NCBI RefSeq assembly: GCF_011090185.1
Contig: NZ_JAAFGS010000001.1
Span: forward strand, 496,001 to 560,000
DNA: 64,000 nucleotides
Origin: Saccharibacillus alkalitolerans
GTDB taxonomy: Bacteria; Bacillota; Bacilli; Paenibacillales; Paenibacillaceae
Direction: 5' to 3'
The position numbers and the translations under genes were made by a program. Below the pieces are notes generated by a model. That model was not told the DNA's origin. It did not search any database and was given only the letters and a program-made list of their open reading frames with translations. Below are positions 9,901 through 18,004 of the stretch, piece after piece. Numbering within the stretch: position 1 is the first letter of the stretch; each line of letters starts with the position of its first letter.

Positions 9901-12801
9901 TCCTCGGCTCTGCAGGAACTTCTCGTGGCGCCTTCAGGAAGAACAGAAGAACTGTTAAGCCGCTATCGGCAGCTTAAGCGGAACTCGGAAGCGTTGATTC
10001 GCTGCCTACTGGGTTTGAAAACGGCTTTTCCACAGATCTGGAATGCTTCGCTCGCTCCGGATTTGGAGAGTTGGAACTTGGATCAGATGATCGCGCATTT
10101 GTTGGAAGATAGCGGCAAAATTCAATCTTTGATTTCGCGAATAAAGCCGATTGTCGATTCCCGTATCAGTTATGGGGAGCCTCGATATCGCGAACTGATG
10201 GAAGATCTGTTCAAACTGCAGTCTTTGCGTGAACTGCAAAATTCGCTGAAAGACAAAGAAGCGTACTATCGTCATACGTTCGGCAAAGCATTCCAGGGCG
10301 AAGATACGTCTTGGGAAGATTTGCAGGAAACGCTGGAAGAAATCGGACGCCTTCATACGGAAAACATCACGATTCCGGCCCAAATCGCGCAGTTTGCCAT
10401 CGATAATACCGAAGATTACCGTGAGCGGCAAAAGTCTCTTGAACAGCATGTTCATAGTCTGGAACGTTCTATTCAAATGCTGGATGTCGAGATCCCGACC
10501 ATCATTCAAGATGAAGAAGGAATCCATGCAAACGATCGATCGCTGACACGGATAGGCGAACGTCTAAACGAATTTGTAGGCGGCATGCAGCGTTGGCGCA
10601 CCGCGTACCTGTCGATCCGCCCGACGGCCAAGCGGCCCTTTGCTGACTTTGCCGAGCTGCGGGCTAAGCTGGAACTAGCTTCGCAGGCTCAGCAGCAGGA
10701 ATCGGCGCTGGAACATCAAATGGAGCGTTTGCAGCAGATGTTTGGTTCGCGCATTCAGGGTTTTTCGACGGACTGGCCGTTGATCTTCGACGCGCTCGCA
10801 TGGACGGAAGAATGGAAAGGGCTGCTGGGCGAAGAGGCTGCCTTGAATCCGCTGCTTCAGCTTGTCTGCGCAGAAGGAACAGAAAATAAACCACTTCTAC
10901 ATGGGCTGATCGAAAATGTTCAACAATCGAAGATGGCTTTAACGGATATGACGAGCCGTTTCGGCGCACAGTTCGACCTTGCCGCTGCTTTCACCGGGCG
11001 GTCCGAAGCTGAACTCACTTGGGAAATGCTAAACGGTTATGCGGATTCAAGACTGCCGCATTTGGACCGGATGGAGAGCTGGATTCGCTACCGGAACCTG
11101 CAGAAGCAGGCGTATGAGAGCGGGCTGGGAGATTTCGTCGATCAGGCCATGAGCGAGAGCGGCGAATACTCGCTGAAAGATCTGTTCCAGAAAAGACTGT
11201 TCAAACAGTGGCTCGATCGCGTATACGAGCAGGAAGACCTGCTGGCGGAGTTCGATGCGCATCAAGCGGGCGAAGATCTGAAGCAGTTCCGCAAGCTGGA
11301 CAGCGGCAGCCAGAACCTGAACGTGATTCGAATCAAAGAGAAGCTGGAGAGCGAAAGAGAACATGCGCTGTCAGCCCCCGCGTTCCTACGTGAAAAGCAG
11401 CTGGTGCTGCACGAGATCGGCAAGAAAAAGCGGCATATTCCAATTCGCCAATTGATGCAGGGAGCGGCGGATTTTGTTCAGTCTCTCAAGCCCTGCTTCC
11501 TGATGAGTCCGTTGTCGGTCAGTCAATATATCGATGCGCACAAAATCAAATTCGACCTGGTCATCTTCGACGAAGCTTCCCAAATTTTCTCGGAAGACGC
11601 GATCGGAGCGATGATTCGAGGCAAGCAGGTCATTATCGTAGGGGATACCAAGCAGCTGCCGCCGACAAACTTTTTCCAGAGCAGCGGGATCGAAGAAGAT
11701 TACGATACGGACGAAGAGCAGGAAGAGGAAGTGAATTATGAGAGCATTCTCGACGAATGCGCGAACATCCTGCCTCCGCTGGATCTGCGCTGGCATTATC
11801 GGAGCAAACACGAGTCGCTGATCACATTCTCGAACGAAGCCTTCTACTATAACAATCTGATCACTTTCCCAAGCGCGGATAACGGGAACTACCTGGGTAC
11901 CGATTTCGTGCATGTCAAAGACGGCATCTATGACCGAGGAGGCAGCAGCACCAACCGGCCGGAAGCGCGCAGAGTCGCCGAGCTGGTGTTCGAACACTAC
12001 CGGGATCACGGCCATCAATCGCTCGGCGTTATCGCGTTCAGCCAGAAGCAGGCCGCGGCGATCGAAGAAGAACTGCAGATCATGCGCCGTCAGCAGCCGG
12101 AATTCGAGCAGTACTTCCAGGAAGGATCGCGTGAGGAGTTCTTCGTGAAAAGTCTGGAGAATGTGCAGGGTGACGAACGTGACGTTATCTTCCTAAGCGT
12201 CGGATACGGCCGGGCCGCCGACGGATCGATCTATTACAATTTCGGGCCGCTGTCCAAAGCCAAAGGCGAACGAAGACTCAACGTAGCCGTGACCCGGGCG
12301 AAGTATCACATGAAGCTGGTCAGTTCCATCACGCCGGACGATCTGCCGGAAGCCAAGGTGGAGGGCAACTCGGGCTTGAAACATCTGAAGCAGTACATGC
12401 AGAACGTGATGTACGGATACCAGCCGATGGTTCGCGGAGAAAGCCAGATTCCCGAATTCGACTCTCCGTTCGAAGAAGACGTGTATCGGGTGCTCACCGA
12501 TATGGGGTACTCCGTCGATACGCAGGTCGGCTGCTCCGGTTATCGGATCGATCTGGGGATCGTTGATCCGGACGATAAGACCAAGTATCTGATCGGCATC
12601 GAATGCGACGGAGCCAATTACCACAGCTCCAAGGTCGCAAGAGATCGGGATCGGCTGCGCCAGCAGGTGCTGGAAGGGCTTGGCTGGAAGATCTATCGGA
12701 TCTGGTCACAGGAGTGGTTCAAGAACCGGCGGCATGAGGTGGAGCGGTTGAAGTTGTATTTGGAGGAAGAGACGAAGCGGGAGGTTTATTTGGGGATTTG
12801 A
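6925..12801 (+). CDS. Giant DUF4011 superfamily-1 helicase with C-terminal MTES_1575-type nuclease
   Basis: 1958 aa from ATG 6925 (GGAAGGTG 8 nt upstream; the in-frame ATG 6907 adds six residues). Order of parts: an N-terminal DUF4011 region (WKSDLIDISGRNPLLNF, residues about 15-31); SF1 Walker A GPPGTGKSQT with K342; a very long, mostly helical insert (about 400-1480); the DEAS Walker B box and GDTKQLPPT near 1545-1580; motif VI NVAVTRAK near 1785. The C-terminal PD-(D/E)xK-like nuclease has D1876 (YRIDLG) and E1893 (IECDG), then RDRDRLRQQVLEGLGW and RIWSQEW, the hallmark of MTES_1575 domains. Such helicase-nucleases recur in defence islands. It is followed by a small coiled-coil gene and a type I R-M operon. 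Confidence 0.9.
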   Translation: MNTAEAKQKMDKKIEKWKSDLIDISGRNPLLNFKPKKTNSLRLSENLSWLAEQLLDEQYLNLEELETPFLEEVRRLQSKSYEITSAESDKMSPTQRRKHQEDWERNIQSRINEQYNELKKALTKLRNSARTAMNEQGINIAYLTFGLLKWKPGTGTHSTQTSSAPLLLLPVMIKKASANSPFTMNIYEQEIIVNPFINHVLEEQFGLTLSDLTFEADNPDFTDIFEQVYDKIENLQDWAVEEDCYLSLFSFNKLVMYKDLEQYRGLLESHPLIREIVGTAGEDTIRQNFDAGLIPSESRMDKEVPAEQNFNVVDADSSQQRAIIAAKKGMNFVLQGPPGTGKSQTITNIVAECLAAGKKVLFVSEKMAALNVVKDRLEERGLGEFCLEMHSHKAGKRQVLDSLADTINKPAAAKKVPEEIYQKMNYLRDRLNTYSEKLHEVRQPYGKSVYEVQGLLNPLKDIPEILSAVYLSADQNLEEIYRLLADLDRYRNQTLQEDSRPWEALSAGRFSFELQANVQKLLQHMAEITRNALALAETLSAETGLRVSRTEELDRVVSVLDLAAVSPRPPQAWLTSLDVSELIREAREHQEQVGEFFALRGELLQSFDDQILELPVQDLQETLFGDSDFLDQVPEKERLKVLDDQGEKIQQAADDFGRVREQLRLFDETAKAAGQQEVSSLNDYRRLSRYMKLFNLKVQPAFAWFIRSSWKTATQQAHLAKSDHERMSEMRQQLLSAYDTSFIGQDAGTLIKQINESTAGVQIFASPDHPLLQETLYDNSTQILTVLEELFGWYKQWGEIKVEFEELFQLELTQTSDVQRLSRIMDLVAVNPQPERGWFDSSHSRKVRQELENAKGLLGKFEKDRQELQAVYVDELLDESGLEERIEQMHNRCLNEYQSPVKRALGGGYRKDVRWLSAQRKEAEKLDFQAFLKDIRVIRRTLNYRSELKKQESHWAALMGRHYLGLRSDWSAIEDSIAMTEKIMDWHQGKPVSSALQELLVAPSGRTEELLSRYRQLKRNSEALIRCLLGLKTAFPQIWNASLAPDLESWNLDQMIAHLLEDSGKIQSLISRIKPIVDSRISYGEPRYRELMEDLFKLQSLRELQNSLKDKEAYYRHTFGKAFQGEDTSWEDLQETLEEIGRLHTENITIPAQIAQFAIDNTEDYRERQKSLEQHVHSLERSIQMLDVEIPTIIQDEEGIHANDRSLTRIGERLNEFVGGMQRWRTAYLSIRPTAKRPFADFAELRAKLELASQAQQQESALEHQMERLQQMFGSRIQGFSTDWPLIFDALAWTEEWKGLLGEEAALNPLLQLVCAEGTENKPLLHGLIENVQQSKMALTDMTSRFGAQFDLAAAFTGRSEAELTWEMLNGYADSRLPHLDRMESWIRYRNLQKQAYESGLGDFVDQAMSESGEYSLKDLFQKRLFKQWLDRVYEQEDLLAEFDAHQAGEDLKQFRKLDSGSQNLNVIRIKEKLESEREHALSAPAFLREKQLVLHEIGKKKRHIPIRQLMQGAADFVQSLKPCFLMSPLSVSQYIDAHKIKFDLVIFDEASQIFSEDAIGAMIRGKQVIIVGDTKQLPPTNFFQSSGIEEDYDTDEEQEEEVNYESILDECANILPPLDLRWHYRSKHESLITFSNEAFYYNNLITFPSADNGNYLGTDFVHVKDGIYDRGGSSTNRPEARRVAELVFEHYRDHGHQSLGVIAFSQKQAAAIEEELQIMRRQQPEFEQYFQEGSREEFFVKSLENVQGDERDVIFLSVGYGRAADGSIYYNFGPLSKAKGERRLNVAVTRAKYHMKLVSSITPDDLPEAKVEGNSGLKHLKQYMQNVMYGYQPMVRGESQIPEFDSPFEEDVYRVLTDMGYSVDTQVGCSGYRIDLGIVDPDDKTKYLIGIECDGANYHSSKVARDRDRLRQQVLEGLGWKIYRIWSQEWFKNRRHEVERLKLYLEEETKREVYLGI

Positions 12802-12835
12802 GATAGAGCTATCGTGATGGAGGGAGGTGAGCGGT

Positions 12836-13114
12836 ATGGATGAAATGGTAAGTCTGCTATCGGAAATTCTGTCGGAACTTCGCGAACTAAACGGAAGAGT
12901 AGCAAGCATCGAAATGGAGCTGTCAGGTATAGGCACTGATGTGTCTTCGATGGACGGAACGTTGAACTCGATCCAGATGGACGTGAGCACGATTGATTCT
13001 AATGTAAGTACGATCGACTCCAATGTAAGCACAATTGATTCCAATGTGAGTTCGATGGAGAGCGATATTGGATCGATTCGCAGTGACGTCTTCTCGATTG
13101 ACTTGAAGATTTAA
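12836..13114 (+). CDS. Small heptad-repeat (coiled-coil) protein
   Basis: 92 aa from ATG 12836 behind GGAGGTGA; an in-frame GTG at 12827 lies inside that ribosome site and is rejected. After an amphipathic N-terminal part (LLSEILSELRELNGRVASIE) the protein is nine back-to-back seven-residue units of the form S-T/S-I/M-D-S-N-V, three of them identical at the protein level (STIDSNV). Isoleucine or valine recurs every three to four residues, as in a parallel coiled coil. It lies 34 nt after the helicase and before a terminator, so it may be an oligomerising partner of the helicase. No known family was recognised; function unknown. Confidence 0.7.
   Translation: MDEMVSLLSEILSELRELNGRVASIEMELSGIGTDVSSMDGTLNSIQMDVSTIDSNVSTIDSNVSTIDSNVSSMESDIGSIRSDVFSIDLKI
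12983..13066 (+). repeat. Four tandem 21-bp units coding heptads
   Basis: Units start at 12983, 13004, 13025 and 13046, each of the type GTRAGYACGATYGAYTCYAAT with a few substitutions; the fourth is the most diverged. They encode the repeated heptads of the small coiled-coil protein and look like recent in-frame duplications. Confidence 0.75.
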
Positions 13115-13125
13115 GTACCGAAATA

Positions 13126-13157
13126 AGTATGGCCGCCTATTGCGGCCTACTTTTATT
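13126..13157 (+). terminator. Terminator after the helicase/coiled-coil pair
   Basis: AGTATGGCCGC loop GCGGCCTACT followed by TTTTATT. It separates the helicase pair from hsdR. Confidence 0.75.
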
Positions 13158-13255
13158 CTTTCAATCTTCATAGAAGCTGGACACTGCTTGATTAGCATTG
13201 CTACACTTAATCTGGACGATTGGCAGAACTCACCCAAAATAGGAGCGGATGCAAA

Positions 13256-16200
13256 ATGGCGTCTCAGAACTTTAATTTCCTTGCGGAGAAATGGGAAGTA
13301 CTCGATAAGGTCGCCGAAGCGGCGGAACGCAACGTTTATCAAGATCCGAATACAGCAATCATGAAAATACGAACCTTTGCCGAAACGATTGCCAAGTACA
13401 TCACGGCTTTCGAACAAATCCAAGAAGTCGGTGTTGTCAATCAGAACGAGCGGCTTAGAAAACTGAAAAACGAACAGATTGTCCCGTTTGAGATGATCAA
13501 TCTGTTTCATACCATAAGATCCAAAGGCAATAGTGCTGCACATAATCCGGATTACGGTACGGAAAGAGAAGCGCTGACACTGCTGCAGATGTCTTTCCGG
13601 ATTGCGGTCTGGTTCATGGAGGTTTACGGAGACTACAGCTTCAAAGCTCCGGCCTATACGGAACCGGCACGAGACACCGTAATTACCGAAACCGAACTGG
13701 AGCAGATTACGCAAATTTATGAAGACAAGCTTTCGCAGATGGAACGTGAATTGGAACTTGTTCGTGCCGCCCAAGTCGAGGTTAGCAGTACGGATAAGGA
13801 CCGTCGCCGCCGTGTCGGTCAGCGAACCGGCAGCAATCTGCAGCTGACCGAACGGGAAACCCGCGTGCTCATTGATGAGCAGCTTCGGGACGCCGGATGG
13901 GAAGCGGATACGGAGCAGCTGCGTTATGCGCATGGAGCCAGACCGGAAAAAGGCAAAAACCGGGCGATTGCCGAGTGGCCGTTGAAAAAGGGTTATGCCG
14001 ATTATGCCTTATTTGTAGGGCTGAAACTGGTCGGATTAGTCGAAGCGAAGAAGGCGAACAAAGATATTCCGTCGGATATCGAGCAGGCAAAGCAGTATGC
14101 TAGGCTTGTCGTTCGGCATGGAGACGAGCAGATTATGGAGCCTTGGGGCGATTACTTCGTTCCGTTCCTGTTTGCCACCAACGGCCGCCCTTATCTGAAG
14201 CAGTTGGAGCAGAAGTCGGGAATCTGGTTCCTGGACGCTCGCAAGCCGACCAACCATCCGCAGGCGCTCCAGGGGTGGTACAAACCAGAGGGCATCATGC
14301 AGCGTCTGGCTCAAGATATCGACCAGGCACAGCAGGCATTAAAAGATGAAAATTTCGACTATCTGCGTCTTCGCCCTTACCAGCAGACCGCGATACAGCG
14401 CGTCGAAGAAGCGATCGCAGAGGAGCAGCGCAATGTGCTGGTTACGATGGCCACCGGAACAGGCAAGACTCGCATGGCAATTGGTCTGATCTACCGGTTG
14501 GTGAAGTCGAAGCGTTTCAACCGTATTCTGTTCCTCGTCGACCGGGAAGCGCTGGGCGAGCAGGCCGAAGCTGCGTTCAAAGACAGCAAGCTTGAGAGTC
14601 AGCATACGTTCACGGAGATTTATGAACTGAAGTCGCTCACAGACAAGATTCCGAATCCCGAGACCAAAGTGCACATCGCGACGGTGCAGGGCATGATGAA
14701 ACGGCTCTTCTTCGGAAGCGCAGACGGCGATCGGCCGACCGTCGATCAGTACGACTGCATCATTGTCGACGAAGCGCATCGCGGTTACACGCTGGACAAG
14801 GAAATGAGCGACCTGGAACTCGAGATCCGGGATCAGAACGATTATGTAAGCAAATACCGCCAGGTCATCGAATATTTCGATGCCGTCAAGATCGGACTTA
14901 CGGCGACGCCAGCGCTTCATACGACAGAAATCTTCGGCCGCGCGGTCTATACCTATACGTATACGGAAGCCGTTATCGAAGGTTATCTGATCGACCACGA
15001 GCCGCCTTACCAATTTGAGACCAAACTCAAGCAGAACGGGATTAAGTTCGAAAAAGGAAAAGAAGTCGAGGTCTACGACACGGTGTCCCGTACGCTTTCC
15101 CACGAAATGATGGAAGACGAAGTGAATATCGAAGTAGCGAAATTCAATACGAAGGTGGTCACCGACAGCTTCAATCAGGTCATTATCGATGAGCTGGCCA
15201 ACTACATCTCGCCGGACGACGACGGCAAGACGCTGATCTTTGCCGCGACCGACCCCCATGCGGATAAAGTCGTCGATATGCTCAAAAAGAAATTCAAAGA
15301 GTTGTACGGCAGCGTCGAGGACAATGCGATAATGAAAATTACCGGATCAATCAATGATCCGATGGACGCGATCAAGCGGTTCAAAAACGAGCGTTTGCCG
15401 GTGATTGCCGTTACGGTTGACTTGCTCACCACCGGGATCGACGTACCGGAAATTACGAACCTGGTCTTCCTGCGCCGGGTGAAATCGCGTATACTATTCG
15501 AACAGATGCTCGGTCGGGCAACCCGGCAGTGCGACCGAATTGGCAAAGATCACTTCAACATCTTCGATGCAGTCGGCATTTATGAAGCGTTGAAAGATTA
15601 CACGGATATGAAGCCGGTGGCGGCCAACCCTTCGACAACGGTAACACAGCTGGTCGACGAGCTGGAGCGCCTAACTGCCGAGGAGCATTTGAACAAACAC
15701 AAAGAGCAGATTTTGGCCAAGCTGCAGCGAAAAAAACGACATTTTACGCTGACACGCGAACAGAATTTCGAAGCGCTGTCGGATGGACGAAATGTCAAGC
15801 AGTTTGCGGAATGGGTGGAAAGCATTCCTCCTCAGGACTTGGCTCGAGAGCTGAAGCCGTATGCTTCTTTGTTTAAGTATCTGGACGAAAACAAGGATGG
15901 CGAGAACAAGCTGATGATCTCCCATGCGCCCGATGAAATGCTGGGAGTTACCCGTGGATACGGGAATGCCGAGAAGCCCGAAGATTATCTGAACGGGTTC
16001 AGTGCGTTTATCCGGGAGAATTTAAATAAAATTCCGGCTCTGATGCTGATCTGTGAACGACCGTCCGACTTAACCCGGGAAGAATTGCGCAAGCTAAGGC
16101 TGGAATTGGATCAAGCAGGTTACAAAGAAAAAAGTCTACAGACGGCTTGGAAAGAAACAAAAAACGAAGATATCGCAGCCGATATCATTGCGTTTATCCG

Positions 16201-16501
16201 TCAGCAGGCGCTGGGTGATCCACTGGTTAGTCAGCAGGAGCGGGTGCAGCACGCGATGCAGAAAGTTTATGCGATGAAAGTATGGCCGCCTATGCAGAAG
16301 AAATGGCTGGAGCGAATTGAAAAGCAGCTGCTCAAAGAACCGGTTCTCGGACCGAATATCGAGCAGGCTTTCCAGTACGAACCGTTTGCCGGTCAGGGCG
16401 GAGCCAAGCAGTTGGACAAGATCTTCAGCGGCCAACTGCCGGAGATCGTCAGAGAGATCAATACCAATCTATACAGCTACACGAAGAAGGAGCAGGCTTA
16501 A
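13256..16501 (+). CDS. hsdR: Type I restriction enzyme R subunit
   Basis: 1081 aa from ATG 13256 (AGGAG 10 nt upstream). Residues about 1-140 form a DUF4145-like helical domain (FAETIAKYI, HTIRSKGNSAAHNP). A PD-(D/E)xK nuclease core follows at about 245-265 (YADYALF...GLVEAKKAN). The SF2 translocase has Walker A ATGTGKT (K404), DEAH (D505), GLTATP near 545 and a C-terminal motor half with TTGIDVP and LGRATRQ. It is the EcoEI-like R subunit class and cuts unmodified DNA in complex with HsdM and HsdS. Its stop abuts the hsdM start (TAAATG), so the three subunits form one operon. Confidence 0.95.
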   Translation: MASQNFNFLAEKWEVLDKVAEAAERNVYQDPNTAIMKIRTFAETIAKYITAFEQIQEVGVVNQNERLRKLKNEQIVPFEMINLFHTIRSKGNSAAHNPDYGTEREALTLLQMSFRIAVWFMEVYGDYSFKAPAYTEPARDTVITETELEQITQIYEDKLSQMERELELVRAAQVEVSSTDKDRRRRVGQRTGSNLQLTERETRVLIDEQLRDAGWEADTEQLRYAHGARPEKGKNRAIAEWPLKKGYADYALFVGLKLVGLVEAKKANKDIPSDIEQAKQYARLVVRHGDEQIMEPWGDYFVPFLFATNGRPYLKQLEQKSGIWFLDARKPTNHPQALQGWYKPEGIMQRLAQDIDQAQQALKDENFDYLRLRPYQQTAIQRVEEAIAEEQRNVLVTMATGTGKTRMAIGLIYRLVKSKRFNRILFLVDREALGEQAEAAFKDSKLESQHTFTEIYELKSLTDKIPNPETKVHIATVQGMMKRLFFGSADGDRPTVDQYDCIIVDEAHRGYTLDKEMSDLELEIRDQNDYVSKYRQVIEYFDAVKIGLTATPALHTTEIFGRAVYTYTYTEAVIEGYLIDHEPPYQFETKLKQNGIKFEKGKEVEVYDTVSRTLSHEMMEDEVNIEVAKFNTKVVTDSFNQVIIDELANYISPDDDGKTLIFAATDPHADKVVDMLKKKFKELYGSVEDNAIMKITGSINDPMDAIKRFKNERLPVIAVTVDLLTTGIDVPEITNLVFLRRVKSRILFEQMLGRATRQCDRIGKDHFNIFDAVGIYEALKDYTDMKPVAANPSTTVTQLVDELERLTAEEHLNKHKEQILAKLQRKKRHFTLTREQNFEALSDGRNVKQFAEWVESIPPQDLARELKPYASLFKYLDENKDGENKLMISHAPDEMLGVTRGYGNAEKPEDYLNGFSAFIRENLNKIPALMLICERPSDLTREELRKLRLELDQAGYKEKSLQTAWKETKNEDIAADIIAFIRQQALGDPLVSQQERVQHAMQKVYAMKVWPPMQKKWLERIEKQLLKEPVLGPNIEQAFQYEPFAGQGGAKQLDKIFSGQLPEIVREINTNLYSYTKKEQA

Positions 16502-18004
16502 ATGAATAACCGCGAGATCGTACAGAAACTTTGGAACCTCTGCAATGTCCTACGGGACGACGGCATCACTTATCACCAGTATGTCACGGAACTGACTTAC
16601 CTGTTATTCCTGAAAATGATGAAGGAAACAGGTTCGGATTATATCGTGCCGGAAAAATATCGTTGGGAACAGCTTGTTGCGAAAGACGGTATCGAACTGA
16701 AAAACTTCTATAAGCTGCTGCTTCTCGAACTGGGCCAAGCAGAAAACGAACTGCTTAAAGAAATCTATACGGATGCGACTACTTATATCAGTGAACCGAA
16801 GAACTTGGAGAAGATCGTCAAGTCGATTGATGCGCTCGACTGGTACAGCGCCAAGCAGGAAGGTCTCGGTGATCTATATGAAGGGCTTTTAGAGAAAAAT
16901 GCCAGCGAACTGAAGTCGGGAGCGGGGCAGTACTTCACGCCTCGCGTCCTGATCGACATTATTGTGAAGTTGGTCAAACCTCAGGTCGGAGAGCGTGTGC
17001 ATGACCCTGCTGCAGGTACGTTCGGATTTATGATCGCGGCGGACCAGTATGTTAGAGGTCAGACGGACAATTACTTCGATCTCGCCGAAGTCGATGTGAA
17101 TTTCCAGAAGTACAAAGCTTTTTCGGGCGTAGAACTGGTTAAAGACACGCACCGTCTGGCTACCATGAATGCACTGCTGCACGATATTCACGGTGAGCTG
17201 CTGTTAGGCGATACGCTGTCGACGATGGGCGAGAATATGCGCGATTACGATGTGATTATCACGAATCCTCCATTCGGCACGAAAAAAGGCGGCGAGCGGA
17301 TTACGCGTACCGATTTCACGTTTACAACTTCCAATAAGCAGCTCAACTTCCTTCAGCATATTTACCGTGCACTCAAAGCCAACGGCAAAGCACGCGCAGC
17401 TGTCGTACTGCCGGATAACGTGCTGTTTGAAGGCGGTGTAGGGGCACAAATCCGCCGTGACTTGATGGACAAGTGCAACCTGCATACCATTTTGCGGCTG
17501 CCTACGGGGATTTTCTACGCGCAGGGAGTGAAGACGAATGTGCTGTTCTTCACTCGTGAGCAGAGCGATATCGGAAATACAAAAGAAGTCTGGGTCTACG
17601 ATATGCGAACCAATATGCCTTCTTTCGGCAAGCGCACACCGCTCACGGAAACACATTTCGATGGGTTCATGACGGCATATGAGGCGGAAGATCGACAAGC
17701 TGTTCAAGATGAGCGGTGGAATGTGTTTACGCGTGAAGAGATCCTGAAGAAGAACGACAGTCTGGATATCGGCCTGATCGCGGACGAGTCGCTGTCGATC
17801 TATGATAATCTGCCGGACCCGATCGAGTCGGCGGAAGCGGCAGTCGGGAAGCTGGAACAGGCGATTCTGCTGCTGAATGAAGTGATTGGAGAGTTGAAAG
17901 CGGCGGAAGGTGTTCTCGAGGCGGAAGAAGAACTTGTTTATGAAACCGAGCAAGAACCGGAGCTTCTGAGAGTAGCGGAGAGTGGCGAGGGATATTTGAA
18001 ATGA
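16502..18004 (+). CDS. hsdM: Type I N6-adenine DNA methyltransferase (M subunit)
   Basis: 500 aa. An N-terminal HsdM_N helical domain (about 5-130) is followed by the N6_Mtase domain with AdoMet motif I DPAAGTFGF (D168) and catalytic motif IV NPPF (N255). With HsdS it methylates adenine in the recognition sequence, protecting host DNA and licensing HsdR. The ATG immediately follows the hsdR stop with a GGAG-type site inside hsdR. The stop overlaps the hsdS start by ATGA, fixing subunit coupling. Confidence 0.95.
   Translation: MNNREIVQKLWNLCNVLRDDGITYHQYVTELTYLLFLKMMKETGSDYIVPEKYRWEQLVAKDGIELKNFYKLLLLELGQAENELLKEIYTDATTYISEPKNLEKIVKSIDALDWYSAKQEGLGDLYEGLLEKNASELKSGAGQYFTPRVLIDIIVKLVKPQVGERVHDPAAGTFGFMIAADQYVRGQTDNYFDLAEVDVNFQKYKAFSGVELVKDTHRLATMNALLHDIHGELLLGDTLSTMGENMRDYDVIITNPPFGTKKGGERITRTDFTFTTSNKQLNFLQHIYRALKANGKARAAVVLPDNVLFEGGVGAQIRRDLMDKCNLHTILRLPTGIFYAQGVKTNVLFFTREQSDIGNTKEVWVYDMRTNMPSFGKRTPLTETHFDGFMTAYEAEDRQAVQDERWNVFTREEILKKNDSLDIGLIADESLSIYDNLPDPIESAEAAVGKLEQAILLLNEVIGELKAAEGVLEAEEELVYETEQEPELLRVAESGEGYLK

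Noticed and set aside
12983-13066. Regular 21-bp repeats as a possible CRISPR array
   Set aside because: No spacers; the units are contiguous and in frame within a coiled-coil gene.
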